Assembly: GCF_001519065.1 (NCBI RefSeq)
Contig: NZ_KQ954261.1
Location: forward strand, 1-64,000
Length of the DNA: 64,000 nucleotides
Reading direction: 5' to 3'
Source: Novosphingobium sp. FSW06-99
Lineage (GTDB): Bacteria; Pseudomonadota; Alphaproteobacteria; Sphingomonadales; Sphingomonadaceae
Shown here: positions 16,795 to 26,273 of the stretch, piece by piece
Position numbering within the stretch: the stretch's first letter is position 1
Layout of the letters: each line of letters begins with the position of its first letter
Program-made: the position numbers and the translations under genes
Notes under the pieces: model-generated
Seen by the model: the letters and a program-made list of their open reading frames with translations, nothing else
The model's database searches: none
Told to the model about the DNA's origin: nothing

Positions 16795-18105
16795 ATGATC
16801 ACCTCGACGCGCCTTGCCGGCCAACGCTTTGCGGTGCTGGGGCTGGCCCGATCGGGCCTGGCCAGTGTCGAAAGTCTGCTGGCAGGCGGCGCAGACGTGA
16901 CCGCGTGGGACAGCCGTGAAGAGGCGCGCGCGCAGGTCGCCGGGCGTGCCATGCTGGCCGACCCGCTGACTATCGATCTGACCGGATTTGCCGGCGTGGT
17001 GGTGTCGCCCGGCGTGCCGCTCAACCGCCATCCGATTGCCGCGCATGCGGCGTCGTTCGGCGTGCCGGTGATCGGCGATATCGAACTGTTTGCGCAGATG
17101 CGCAGTGATCTGCCGCCGCATCGCGTGGTCGGGATCACCGGCACCAACGGCAAATCGACCACCACCGCGCTGGTCCACCATCTGTGCCGCTGCGCCGGGA
17201 TACCCGCGCAGTTCGGCGGCAATATCGGCCTGCCGGTGCTGGGCGAAGACCCCTTGCCCGCAGGCGGTGTCTATGTGCTCGAACTGTCGAGCTATCAGAT
17301 TGACCTGACCTATTCGCTGGCTTGCGATGTTGCGGTGCTGATCAATCTCAGCCCCGACCATCTCGACCGCTATGATGGCTATGGCGCCTATGCCGCCGCC
17401 AAGGCGCGGCTGTTCGCGATGCAGCGGCCTGATCAGGTGGCGGTGTTCGGGCGCGGCGATGCCGATACGCTGGCTATCGCGGGGCAGGCCCTTGCCCACG
17501 TGCGCGTTCCTGATCCGGCAGAACTGAGCGGGCAGGCCGACTGGCCCTCGTTGCAGGGGCCGCACAATCTGCAGAACGCCGCCATCGCGGTCGCCGTGGC
17601 CGAGGCGCTGGGGATTGCAGCGCCGGTGTGGCGCGCCGGGCTGGCCAGCTTTGTCGGCCTGCCGCACCGCATGGAACGCGTGGCCGAACAGGGCGGCGTG
17701 CTGTTCGTCAACGACAGCAAGGCGACCAATCCCGCCTCCACCGCGCCCGCGCTGGCGGCCTATCCGCGCATCCACTGGATTTGCGGCGGCTTGCCCAAAT
17801 CCGACGATCTGGATGAATGCGCGCCGTGGTTCGATCATGTCGTGGCCGCCTATACGATCGGCGAAGCGGGCCAGCGGTTTGCCGAGATTCTGGCCCCGCA
17901 CCTGCCCGTCACGCGCAGCGAAATGCTGTGCGATGCGGTGCGTCAGGCAATCGCGGCGGCACGGCCGGGCGAGGTGGTGATGCTGTCGCCCGCCTGCGCC
18001 AGTTTCGACCAGTTCCGCGATTTCGAGGCGCGCGGCGATGCCTTTCGCAATATCGTGATGTCGCTGCTGGCCGAACGCGGCGATCAACCGCAGGGGGCGC
18101 AGTGA
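16795..18105 (+). CDS. murD: UDP-MurNAc-alanine:D-glutamate ligase
   Basis: 436 residues. It has an N-terminal Rossmann-like domain (VLGLARSGLAS), P-loop GITGTNGKSTTT (about 113-124), ELSSYQID and NLSPDHLDRYDGY in the central domain, and NDSKATNPAS with CGGLPKSDDL in the C-terminal domain. It adds D-Glu to UDP-MurNAc-L-Ala. The stop overlaps the ftsW start by one base (TGATG). Confidence 0.95.
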   Translation: MITSTRLAGQRFAVLGLARSGLASVESLLAGGADVTAWDSREEARAQVAGRAMLADPLTIDLTGFAGVVVSPGVPLNRHPIAAHAASFGVPVIGDIELFAQMRSDLPPHRVVGITGTNGKSTTTALVHHLCRCAGIPAQFGGNIGLPVLGEDPLPAGGVYVLELSSYQIDLTYSLACDVAVLINLSPDHLDRYDGYGAYAAAKARLFAMQRPDQVAVFGRGDADTLAIAGQALAHVRVPDPAELSGQADWPSLQGPHNLQNAAIAVAVAEALGIAAPVWRAGLASFVGLPHRMERVAEQGGVLFVNDSKATNPASTAPALAAYPRIHWICGGLPKSDDLDECAPWFDHVVAAYTIGEAGQRFAEILAPHLPVTRSEMLCDAVRQAIAAARPGEVVMLSPACASFDQFRDFEARGDAFRNIVMSLLAERGDQPQGAQ

Positions 18106-19343
18106 TGGCCACGATACCTGCCACGCCTTCGCGTGCGGTGCCGGTGACGACCCGCGATGGCGGGGTGCGCGTGATCGGGCGCGCCAACCGTTATCGCCGC
18201 AGCCGCCGCAGCGAACTGGTGATCTGGTGGCGCGAAATCGACCGCGTGCTGCTGGCGCTGGTGATGGTGCTGGTGGTGATCGGCGCGATCGCGGTTGCTG
18301 CCGCGTCGCCGGCCAGCGCGCACCGACTGTCGACCGCGCAGAAATCGCTGGGCGATCTGCACTTTTTCTGGCTGCATTTGCGGTTTGTGGCGGTCGGGCT
18401 GGTGGCGATGTTCGTCGCCTCGATCCTGCCCAAGGACACTGCGCGGCGGCTGGCGATCATCCTGGCCGCGGCGATGATCGTCGGCCTGATCCTGGTGCCG
18501 CTGGTCGGCACAGAGGTCAAAGGCGCGCGGCGCTGGCTGAATGTCGGGATCAGCCTGCAACCGTCGGAATTCCTCAAGCCCGGTTTTGCCATCGCGCTGG
18601 CGTGGATCCTGTCGTGGCGGGTGCGCGATCCCAAAATTCCGGTGCTCGGCCTGTCGCTGCTGCTGATCGCGCTGGTGTTCGCCCTGTTGATGGCACAGCC
18701 CGATTTCGGTTCGGCGGTGCTCTATCTGGGCGTGTGGTTCGTGCTGGTGTGCCTGTCGGGTCTGTCCAGCCGCAAGATCCTGGCCGTGCTGGGTGGTGGG
18801 CCACTGCTGCTGTTGCTGGCCTATCTGTTCTATCCCAACGCCACCCACCGCATCGATGCGTTCCTGTCAGGGGGCAGCGAATTCGACCAGGTCGATCTGG
18901 CCATGCGCACTTTGCTCAATGGCGGGTGGGGCGGCACCGGGCTGTGGCTGGGCACGCGCAAGATGGCACTGCCCGAGGCACATACCGACTATATCTTTTC
19001 GGTGATCGGCGAGGAATTCGGGCTGATCATGTGCGGCGTGATCGTGCTGCTGTACACTGCGATCGTGGTGCGTGTGTTGGTGCGCCTGCTCGATGAGGAT
19101 GATCTGTTCACCGTGCTTGCCGCCGCAGGGCTGACCGCGCAATTGGCGGGACAAGCGTTCATCAACATTCTGGTCAATCTGCAACTGTTTCCCTCGAAAG
19201 GGATGACACTGCCGCTGATCAGCTATGGCGGATCGTCGACGATCGCCTTGCTGCTGGGGGTCGGCTTCCTGCTCGCCATAACGCGGCGCAACCCCTATCT
19301 GTCGCGCGAAACGTTCGATCCAAAGGAACGCCCTGCGCCATGA
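18105..19343 (+). CDS. ftsW: Septal peptidoglycan glycosyltransferase FtsW
   Basis: 412 residues of the SEDS family with about ten membrane helices after a basic cytoplasmic lead of about 45 residues. Signatures seen: GARRWLNVGISLQPSEFLK, AQPDFGSAVL, HTDYIFSVIGEEFG (the catalytic loop region) and LPLISYGGSSTIALLLGVGFLL. It polymerises lipid II at the septum with FtsI. The ATG at 18105 reuses the last base of the murD stop, and its stop overlaps murG. Confidence 0.95.
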   Translation: MATIPATPSRAVPVTTRDGGVRVIGRANRYRRSRRSELVIWWREIDRVLLALVMVLVVIGAIAVAAASPASAHRLSTAQKSLGDLHFFWLHLRFVAVGLVAMFVASILPKDTARRLAIILAAAMIVGLILVPLVGTEVKGARRWLNVGISLQPSEFLKPGFAIALAWILSWRVRDPKIPVLGLSLLLIALVFALLMAQPDFGSAVLYLGVWFVLVCLSGLSSRKILAVLGGGPLLLLLAYLFYPNATHRIDAFLSGGSEFDQVDLAMRTLLNGGWGGTGLWLGTRKMALPEAHTDYIFSVIGEEFGLIMCGVIVLLYTAIVVRVLVRLLDEDDLFTVLAAAGLTAQLAGQAFINILVNLQLFPSKGMTLPLISYGGSSTIALLLGVGFLLAITRRNPYLSRETFDPKERPAP

Positions 19344-20533
19344 GCCATCCTTCGCGCCACTATGTCCTTGCCGCCGGGGGCACCGGCGGCCATCTGATAC
19401 CCGCCTTTGCGCTGGCGGTAGAGCTTGACCGGCGCGGGCACCATGTCGCACTGGTCACCGACGATCGCGGCGCGCGCATCCCCGGCAAGCCCGATTTCCT
19501 GCCCGCGCATGTGCTGCCCGCCGGGCGGCTGGGCAAGAACCCGCTGACGCTGGCGCGCGGGTTGCGGGCGATCTGGCAGGGGCGCGCAATGGCGCTGCGC
19601 CTGTTCGACAGCTTTGAACCGTCGTGCGTGGTCGGGTTTGGCGGCTATCCCGCGCTGCCAGCGCTGCTGGCCGCGCAATCGGCGCGCATCCCGACGGTGA
19701 TCCACGAACAGAACGCGGTGCTGGGCCGGGTCAACCGTCTGCTGGCGCGCCGTGTCGATGCGATTGCCACCGCCTATGCCGAAATCGACCGGTTGCACCC
19801 CAAATGGACCGGCAAAGTGGTGCAAGTGGGCAATCCGGTGCGGGCCGAAGTGCTGGCACTGCGCAAGGAGCCGTTTCCCGCGCTCGATAGCGACGGGCTG
19901 CTGCGCGTGCTGGTGACCGGGGGCAGCCAGGGCGCCTCGATTCTTGCCGACGTGGTGCCCGATGGCCTGGCCGTGCTGCCGCCCGCGCTGCGCCACCGGT
20001 TGCAAGTGACCCAGCAATGCCGCCCCGAAGACATCGAGGCCGTACGCGCGCGCTATGCCGCGCACCAGATCCCCGCCGAATTGGGCACGTATTTCGAGGA
20101 TATGGCGACGCGGCTGGCGGAAACGCATCTGTTCATCGGCCGCGCCGGGGCCTCGACGATTGCCGAACTGACCGTGGTCGGGCGGCCCGCGATCCTGGTG
20201 CCACTGCCGATTGCCACCGACGATCATCAGGCCGCCAATGCGCGCGAACTGGTGCGGGCGGGCGGGGCACGCGCGATCCGCCAGTCGGGCTTTACTCCCA
20301 AGGAACTGGCCAAGCAGGTGCAGGCGATCGCGCTCGATCCCGATGCGCTGGCCAATGCCGCGCATGCCGCGTGGAACTGCGGGTTGCCCAATGCGGTCGG
20401 CGATCTGGCCGATCTGGTCGAATCGTTCGGCGGTGCGCCGATCATGGATGTCATTCGCGTCGGCCACCCGGCGCAGCGCGCGCAAGGCGCTGCCAGCACG
20501 GCGGCGGCGCGCAGCCAGGAGCGAACCCAGTGA
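19340..20533 (+). CDS. murG: Lipid II synthase MurG
   Basis: 397 residues, GT-B glycosyltransferase. The N-terminal donor/acceptor loops are AAGGTGGHLIPAFALA and GFGGYPALPA; further on are HEQNAVLGRVNR, TGGSQGAS, and FIGRAGASTIAEL with VPLPIATDDHQAANA for UDP-GlcNAc binding. It adds GlcNAc to lipid I on the cytoplasmic face of the membrane. A C-terminal tail of about 35 Ala/Arg/Gln-rich residues goes beyond the usual fold. It overlaps ftsW and murC by 4 bases each. Confidence 0.95.
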   Translation: MSHPSRHYVLAAGGTGGHLIPAFALAVELDRRGHHVALVTDDRGARIPGKPDFLPAHVLPAGRLGKNPLTLARGLRAIWQGRAMALRLFDSFEPSCVVGFGGYPALPALLAAQSARIPTVIHEQNAVLGRVNRLLARRVDAIATAYAEIDRLHPKWTGKVVQVGNPVRAEVLALRKEPFPALDSDGLLRVLVTGGSQGASILADVVPDGLAVLPPALRHRLQVTQQCRPEDIEAVRARYAAHQIPAELGTYFEDMATRLAETHLFIGRAGASTIAELTVVGRPAILVPLPIATDDHQAANARELVRAGGARAIRQSGFTPKELAKQVQAIALDPDALANAAHAAWNCGLPNAVGDLADLVESFGGAPIMDVIRVGHPAQRAQGAASTAAARSQERTQ

Positions 20534-21954
20534 AAGGCGTCGGTGTCGATATCGGCACAATCCATTTTGTCGGTATCGGCGGGATCGGCATGTCTGGCAT
20601 TGCCGAAGTCATGCACAACATGGGCTATGCGGTGCAGGGTTCCGACATTGCCGAAGGCTATGTCGTCGAAGGCCTGCGCGCGCGCGGCATCGCGGTGATG
20701 ATCGGGCACAGCGGCGCCAATGTCGCGGGCGCGTCTGTGGTGGTCACCTCGACCGCGGTGCGGCGCGACAATCCCGAAGTGATCGCCGCGCTGGAGGCGC
20801 GCATCCCGGTGGTGCGCCGTGCCGAAATGCTGGCCGAACTGATGCGGCTGAAAAACACCGTCGCGGTGGCGGGCACCCATGGCAAGACCACCACCACCTC
20901 GATGGTCGCCTGCCTGCTCGATGCAGGCGGTATCGATCCGACCGTGATCAACGGCGGCATCATCAATTCCTATGGGTCGAACGCGCGACTTGGCGACAGC
21001 GACTGGATGGTGGTCGAAGCCGACGAGAGCGACGGGTCGTTCCTCCGTCTCGACGGCACGATCGCGGTGGTCACCAATATCGATCCCGAACATCTCGATC
21101 ACTATGGCAGCTTTGACCGGGTCAAGGCGGCGTTTGTCGAATTCATCGAAAACGTGCCGTTCTATGGCGCGGCAATGCTGTGCATCGATCATCCGGTGGT
21201 CCAGGCAATTATCCCGATGGTGCGCGATCGCCGCGTGATCACGTATGGCTTTTCGGCGCAGGCCGACGTGCGCGGCGAACATGTCACCCCGGTGCCCGGC
21301 GGCAACCGCTTTACCGTCGTGCTGCGCCGCCGCGACGGCACGTTCCACCGCATCGAGGATATCGGGTTGCCGATGCCCGGCCGGCACAATGTCCAGAACG
21401 CGCTGGCGGCGATTGCCGTGGCGCGCGAAATGGGTGTGCCCGATGATGTGATCCGCGATGGTTTTGCCAAGTTCGGCGGGGTCAAGCGGCGCTTTACCAA
21501 AGTCGGCGAAGTGGCGATCGAGGGCGGAGCGGTCGCGGTGATCGACGATTACGGCCATCACCCGGTCGAAATCCGCGCGGTGCTGGCCGCCGCGCGCGAA
21601 GGCGCGCGCGGGCGGGTGATCGCCGTGGTGCAGCCGCACCGGTTTACCCGACTGCGCGATCATATGGAGGATTTCCAGGGCGCCTTCAACGATGCCGACG
21701 TGGTCTATGCCGCGCCGGTCTATGCCGCCGGTGAGGCCCCGATCGAGGGCGTCAGCTCCGATGTAATGGTCGAGGGGGTCAAGGCGCGCGGGCACCGGTC
21801 TGCGCATACCATTGCCGGGCCCGAGGCGCTGGCGCGTGAACTCGCCCCGCTGTTGCAGGCCGACGATATGGTGGTGTGCCTGGGCGCGGGCGATATCACC
21901 CGCTGGGCGGCGGGTCTGGCCGATGCCATCCGGCACGAGCGGGATCGCGCATGA
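20530..21954 (+). CDS. murC: UDP-MurNAc:L-alanine ligase
   Basis: 474 residues. N-terminal HFVGIGGIGMSGIAEV, P-loop VAGTHGKTTTTS, EADESDGSFL, NIDPEHLDHYG, and C-terminal DDYGHHPVEI with VVQPHRFTRL. It starts the peptide stem by adding L-Ala to UDP-MurNAc. GTG start at 20530 inside GTGA that also ends murG; no upstream ATG in frame is compatible with the family N-terminus. Confidence 0.95.
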   Translation: MKGVGVDIGTIHFVGIGGIGMSGIAEVMHNMGYAVQGSDIAEGYVVEGLRARGIAVMIGHSGANVAGASVVVTSTAVRRDNPEVIAALEARIPVVRRAEMLAELMRLKNTVAVAGTHGKTTTTSMVACLLDAGGIDPTVINGGIINSYGSNARLGDSDWMVVEADESDGSFLRLDGTIAVVTNIDPEHLDHYGSFDRVKAAFVEFIENVPFYGAAMLCIDHPVVQAIIPMVRDRRVITYGFSAQADVRGEHVTPVPGGNRFTVVLRRRDGTFHRIEDIGLPMPGRHNVQNALAAIAVAREMGVPDDVIRDGFAKFGGVKRRFTKVGEVAIEGGAVAVIDDYGHHPVEIRAVLAAAREGARGRVIAVVQPHRFTRLRDHMEDFQGAFNDADVVYAAPVYAAGEAPIEGVSSDVMVEGVKARGHRSAHTIAGPEALARELAPLLQADDMVVCLGAGDITRWAAGLADAIRHERDRA

Positions 21955-22835
21955 GCCCGCGCGGACGACTGACCCCGCAGGCCCCGCTGGCCCCGCTGGT
22001 GTGGTTCAAGACCGGCGGCGCCGCGCAATGGCTGTTCGAGCCGGCCGATGCGGACGATCTGGCCGACTATCTGCGCACACTGGCGCCCAATGTGCCGGTG
22101 ATGGCGCTGGGGCTGGGGTCGAACCTGATCGTGCGCGATGGCGGCGTGCCCGGTGTGGTGGTGCGGTTGGGCAAGAGCTTTGCCGGGGTGCGCGCGGTCG
22201 ATGCGGTCACGCTCGATTGCGGCGGCGGGGCGTCGGGCGTGCTGGTCTCGTCGAGCGCGCGCGACCAGGGCATTGCCGGGCTGGAATTCCTGCGCTCGAT
22301 CCCCGGCACGGTCGGCGGTTTCGTCCGGATGAACGGCGGGGCCTATGGCCGCGAGGTCCGCGACGTGCTGGTCGATTGCAACGTGGTACTGCGATCGGGC
22401 GAGGCGGTCACGCTGTCATGCGCCGATCTTGGCTATGCCTATCGCCATTCCGATCTCGCCGAAGGCGCGATCGTCGTTGCAGCGCGGTTTCGCGGGGTTC
22501 CCGGCGAACCGGCGGCGATCCAGGCGGAAATGGACCGCATCGCCGCCGCACGCGAAGCCTCGCAACCCTTGCGCACGCGCACAGGCGGATCGACCTTCAA
22601 GAACCCGCCCGGGCACAAGGCCTGGGAACTGGTCGATCGCGCCGGATGCCGGGGGCTGGCGCTGGGCGGTGCGCAAGTCAGCGAAAAGCACACCAATTTT
22701 CTGATCAACACCGGCGATGCGACCAGTGCCGAGATCGAGGCGCTGGGCGAACTGGTGCGCGACAAAGTGCGGGCGATGAACGGCGTCGATCTGCAGTGGG
22801 AAATCAAGCGTGTGGGAAATCAAGCGAGTGGGTAA
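21951..22835 (+). CDS. murB: UDP-N-acetylenolpyruvoylglucosamine reductase
   Basis: 294 residues. FAD-binding PCMH-type core: TWFKTGG-like VWFKTGGAA near the start, GLGSNLIVRDGG, and GLEFLRSIPGTVGGFVRMNGGAYG. The catalytic-acid region RTGGSTFKNPPG follows, then KHTNFLINTGDA. It reduces the enolpyruvyl group to give UDP-MurNAc with NADPH. It overlaps murC by 4 bases; its last residues run to TAA just before the GTG of ddl. Confidence 0.95.
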   Translation: MSPRGRLTPQAPLAPLVWFKTGGAAQWLFEPADADDLADYLRTLAPNVPVMALGLGSNLIVRDGGVPGVVVRLGKSFAGVRAVDAVTLDCGGGASGVLVSSSARDQGIAGLEFLRSIPGTVGGFVRMNGGAYGREVRDVLVDCNVVLRSGEAVTLSCADLGYAYRHSDLAEGAIVVAARFRGVPGEPAAIQAEMDRIAAAREASQPLRTRTGGSTFKNPPGHKAWELVDRAGCRGLALGGAQVSEKHTNFLINTGDATSAEIEALGELVRDKVRAMNGVDLQWEIKRVGNQASG

Positions 22836-22838
22836 GGC

Positions 22839-23780
22839 GTGACACTTCCGAAACTTCATGTTGCCGTGCTGATGGGCGGCTGGTCGAACGAACGACCGGT
22901 GTCGCTGATGAGCGGCAACGGCGTCGCCGACGCGCTGGAGGCGCGCGGGCATCGTGTCACGCGCATCGACATGGGGCGTGATGTGGCGCAAGTGCTGGCC
23001 GCCTGTGCGCCCGATGTGGTGTTCAACGCACTGCATGGCACGCCGGGCGAAGACGGCACGGTCCAGGGTATGATGGATCTGATGGGGCTTGCGTATACCC
23101 ATTCCGGCCTTGCCGCCTCGGTCATCGCCATCGACAAGGAACTGACCAAGCAGGCGCTGGTGCCGCATGGCATCCCGATGCCCGGCGGGCGCGTGGTGCA
23201 TGTCGAGGAAATCCATCGCCACGACCCTTTGCCGCGCCCTTATGTGTTGAAGCCCGTCAACGAAGGGTCTTCGGTCGGGGTAGCGATCGTGACCGAGGGT
23301 GGCAATTACGGCAAGCCGATCGCGCCCACCGTGCCCGGCCCGTGGCAGACCTTCGACACGCTGCTGGCCGAACCGTTCATTCGCGGGCGCGAACTGACCA
23401 CGGCGGTGCTGGGCGATCGTGCGCTGCTGGTCACCGAATTGAAGCCGAAATCGGAATTCTATGATTTCGATGCCAAATACACCGACGGGATGACCGACCA
23501 CATCTGCCCCGCCGACATCCCCGACGATGTGGCCGATGCCTGCCGCGACATCGCGTTGCGCGCACATCGCCTGCTCGGCTGTCGCGGCACCAGCCGCAGC
23601 GATTTCCGCTGGGACGACGAACGCGGCATCGACGGGCTGTTCCTGCTGGAGGTCAACACCCAGCCGGGCATGACCCCGCTCAGCCTGGTGCCCGAACAGG
23701 CGCGCGCGCTGGGCATGGATTACGGCGACCTGGTCGAGGCGATCATCGCCGAGGCGTTCGCCAAGAAGGAGGCGCGCTGA
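22839..23780 (+). CDS. ddl: D-alanine:D-alanine ligase
   Basis: 313 residues, ATP-grasp enzyme of DdlB length. VAVLMGGWSNERPVSL at the N-terminus is a variant of the usual GGxSxERxVSL. Next come NALHGTPGEDGTVQGMMDLMGLAYTHS, KPVNEGSSVGV, and DFRWDD with FLLEVNTQPGMTPLS holding the metal ligands. It makes the D-Ala-D-Ala used by MurF. The GTG start at 22839 lies 3 bases after the murB stop, with a weak ribosome site (AAGG is too close), so translation probably depends on coupling. Confidence 0.94.
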   Translation: MTLPKLHVAVLMGGWSNERPVSLMSGNGVADALEARGHRVTRIDMGRDVAQVLAACAPDVVFNALHGTPGEDGTVQGMMDLMGLAYTHSGLAASVIAIDKELTKQALVPHGIPMPGGRVVHVEEIHRHDPLPRPYVLKPVNEGSSVGVAIVTEGGNYGKPIAPTVPGPWQTFDTLLAEPFIRGRELTTAVLGDRALLVTELKPKSEFYDFDAKYTDGMTDHICPADIPDDVADACRDIALRAHRLLGCRGTSRSDFRWDDERGIDGLFLLEVNTQPGMTPLSLVPEQARALGMDYGDLVEAIIAEAFAKKEAR

Positions 23781-23781
23781 C

Positions 23782-24780
23782 ATGGCCCAGACCATCCGCC
23801 GCAGCGGCAAGAGCGTGCGGCGCGTCACCGCCACGCGCAACGCCCGCACCAAAGTCGCCACCGCGCGCAAGCAGACTGGCAATATCGTCGATCAGGCGAT
23901 GCGCTGGCTGCCGTTTTCGGACGAGACGCTGCACCGGCTGATGATCGTGGCGATCATCGGCACGGTCGGAGTGGTGGCGGTAATCGGGGCGGAGATGGCC
24001 GGGGTACCGACGCTCGCCGAACAGCATCTGGCCGGGTTTGCCGGGAATGTCGGGTTTCGGGTGAAGCGTGTCGATCTGCGCGGGGTCAACCGCATGAACG
24101 AACTGGCAATCTATGAAAAAGTGCTGGGCCAGCGCGATCAGGTGATGACCCGGCTCGATCTGGCCGCCTTGCGCAACGATCTGCTGTCGCTACCGTGGGT
24201 CAAGGATGCGCGCGTGTCGCGGCAATTGCCCGATACGCTGGTGGTCGACATTGTCGAACGCAACCCCCACGCGGTGTTGCGCGATGGCGGGCATTACGTG
24301 CTGATCGATGAAACCGGCCACGAACTCGAAGCGGTGCCGCCCTCGCGCGCCAAGGGTATGCTGGTGTTGGCGGGCAAAGGGGTCGAAGGCGAAGTCGGTG
24401 CGCTGGAAAAGCTGCTCGATGCCGCGCCCGCGCTCAAGACCCAGGTGTCAGAGGCGGAATGGGTGGGCAACCGCCGCTGGAACCTGACCTTCCGCACCGG
24501 GCAAGTGCTGGCCCTGCCCGAAGGCGATGACGAGGGCGCCGCCGCCTTGCTCAGCTTTGCCCGCATGGACGGGGTCGACCGGCTGCTTGGCGGCAAAGTT
24601 GCCGCGTTCGACATGCGTGTGCCCGATCGCATCTATCTGCGCGTGCCCGGCCATGCCGAAGCGGTCGCCTCCGAAGCCAAGGCTGCCGCCGTGGCCAAGG
24701 CCGCCAAGGCGGCGGGTGCCGACGGTCCGGCCAAATCGACCGGCCATGCCGAGGCTGGCGCAAAGACGGCGCACGACTGA
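23782..24780 (+). CDS. ftsQ: Cell division protein FtsQ
   Basis: 332 residues. A basic cytoplasmic lead of about 45 residues, one membrane helix at about 52-72, a POTRA domain beginning FRVKRVDLRGVNRM (about 92-105), then the FtsQ beta domain with LPDTLVVDIVERNPHAVLRD. The C-terminal 30 residues are Ala/Lys-rich (EAKAAAVAKAAKAAGADG), a short version of the Lys-rich tails seen in FtsL and the SPOR protein nearby. It scaffolds FtsBL at the septum. It begins one base after the ddl stop. Confidence 0.93.
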   Translation: MAQTIRRSGKSVRRVTATRNARTKVATARKQTGNIVDQAMRWLPFSDETLHRLMIVAIIGTVGVVAVIGAEMAGVPTLAEQHLAGFAGNVGFRVKRVDLRGVNRMNELAIYEKVLGQRDQVMTRLDLAALRNDLLSLPWVKDARVSRQLPDTLVVDIVERNPHAVLRDGGHYVLIDETGHELEAVPPSRAKGMLVLAGKGVEGEVGALEKLLDAAPALKTQVSEAEWVGNRRWNLTFRTGQVLALPEGDDEGAAALLSFARMDGVDRLLGGKVAAFDMRVPDRIYLRVPGHAEAVASEAKAAAVAKAAKAAGADGPAKSTGHAEAGAKTAHD

Positions 24781-24784
24781 CCCG

Positions 24785-26068
24785 ATGGCCATTCCGCGTA
24801 TCACCAAAGTCTTTGCGGCCGTGAACATCGGTTCGTTCCGCACCTCGGCGATGATCGCCGGGTTGGCGGAAACCGGCGATCTGGTCGTGCTCGGGTCGGG
24901 CTATCGCGCTTCGGCGGGGATCAAGCGCGGCTATGTCATCGACATGGTTGCCGCCACCCATTGCGTGCGCGATGCGATCGAGCGCGCCGAAAAGGCCGCC
25001 AGTGCCAGCGTGCAATCGGTGTGGATCGGTTGCGCGGGCGCGGGCCTGGCCAGCACCACCGCGCGGGTCGAAATCGAGATCGGCGGGCGGCGGATCGAAC
25101 AGGACGATATCGAACACCTGCTGATCGCCGGGCGTGAAGTGATCCAGCCCGACGGGCGCCAGGTGCTCCATGCCCAGCCCGCGCACTATACGCTCGACGG
25201 CGCGCATGGCGTGCCCAATCCCAAGGGGCTGCATGCCGAACGGCTGGCGGTCGATATCCATGTCATGCTGGCCGATGGCGCACCGATCCGCAATCTGAAG
25301 GAAACGGTCGAAAACGCGCATCTGAAAGTCGACGCGGTGGTCGGATCGCCGGTCGCGGCGGGGCTCGCCTGCCTGACCCCTGAAGAACGCGAGATCGGCG
25401 TCGCACTGGTCGAATTCGGCGCGGAAGTGACCACTGTGTCGGTCTATGTTTCGGGCATGCTGCTGGGCATGCAGGTGATCCCGTTCGGATCGGGCGACAT
25501 CACCGATGCCATCGCTTCGGCCTTCGGCATTCGCCGCCATCACGCCGAACGGCTGAAATGCATGTCGGGCTCGGCGATTGCCAGCCCGGCCGACCATCGC
25601 GAGATGATCCCGGTCAACGCGCCGGGCGATCCCGAAGGGGCGGGGCCGGTGGCGCGCCATGCCGATGACAAGAACCGCATTCCGCGCGCTGAGCTGATTT
25701 CGGTGATCACCCAGCAACTGGGCTATTTCACCGAAGAAGTGGCCAAGGCGCTCAAGGCGATGGGGTTTACCGGGCAACGCGGACAACAAGTCGTGCTGAC
25801 CGGCGGCGGGGCGCAAATGCCGGGGCTGGCCGATTTTGCGCAAGGCGCGCTGGGCCGCCCGGTGCGCATCGGTTCGCCGCCAACGATGCTGGGCCTGCCG
25901 CCCGGCAATGCCACGCCCAGTTCGTCGACACTGGTCGGCCTGCTGCTCTATGCGGCGGCCGAGCCGGTCGATATCCGTGCGATCGGCCCCAAGTGGAAAC
26001 CCGAGGGCGAATATCGCGGTTTTGCGCTGGTGGCGCGAATCTGGCGCGCCTTGCGAGAATATTTTTGA
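24785..26068 (+). CDS. ftsA: Cell division protein FtsA
   Basis: 427 residues, actin-like ATPase that tethers FtsZ to the membrane. It has the N-terminal AAVNIGSFRTSAMIAG phosphate loop, the 1C domain, GDITDAIASAFGI, and VVLTGGGAQMPGL in the second phosphate/adenosine region. The C-terminus ends in an amphipathic helix, VARIWRALREYF, the usual membrane-targeting sequence. It starts 4 bases after ftsQ and is followed by a 205-bp gap before ftsZ, so ftsZ probably has its own promoter. Confidence 0.95.
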   Translation: MAIPRITKVFAAVNIGSFRTSAMIAGLAETGDLVVLGSGYRASAGIKRGYVIDMVAATHCVRDAIERAEKAASASVQSVWIGCAGAGLASTTARVEIEIGGRRIEQDDIEHLLIAGREVIQPDGRQVLHAQPAHYTLDGAHGVPNPKGLHAERLAVDIHVMLADGAPIRNLKETVENAHLKVDAVVGSPVAAGLACLTPEEREIGVALVEFGAEVTTVSVYVSGMLLGMQVIPFGSGDITDAIASAFGIRRHHAERLKCMSGSAIASPADHREMIPVNAPGDPEGAGPVARHADDKNRIPRAELISVITQQLGYFTEEVAKALKAMGFTGQRGQQVVLTGGGAQMPGLADFAQGALGRPVRIGSPPTMLGLPPGNATPSSSTLVGLLLYAAAEPVDIRAIGPKWKPEGEYRGFALVARIWRALREYF

Positions 26069-26184
26069 CTGAAAATGCGCTATCATCCGCCGACAGGCGC
26101 GCCGATGGCGGGGGCAGGGCCCGAAATCGACACGGTTTGGCCACAAACAGGCACTGCAACTGTGGAAAAGCCGTGTTTGACCCT

Positions 26185-26197
26185 GATTCGACGAATC
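26185..26197. promoter_or_regulatory. Paired GANTC sites in the ftsZ upstream region
   Basis: GATTCGACGAATC is a perfect 13-bp palindrome made of two GANTC sites 3 bases apart, 77 bases before ftsZ. GANTC is the methylation target of the alphaproteobacterial CcrM enzyme, and such sites in the Caulobacter ftsZ promoter affect its cell-cycle transcription. TTGACC at 26177-26182 could be a -35 element; no good -10 follows at standard spacing. The regulatory role is inferred. Confidence 0.45.
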
Positions 26198-26273
26198 GAT
26201 CCGTGCCAAAGCTGTCATACGTGACTAGTGGAATTTTGCAGGGCGTTACCCTGAACCGTACCGGGAGACCGAC

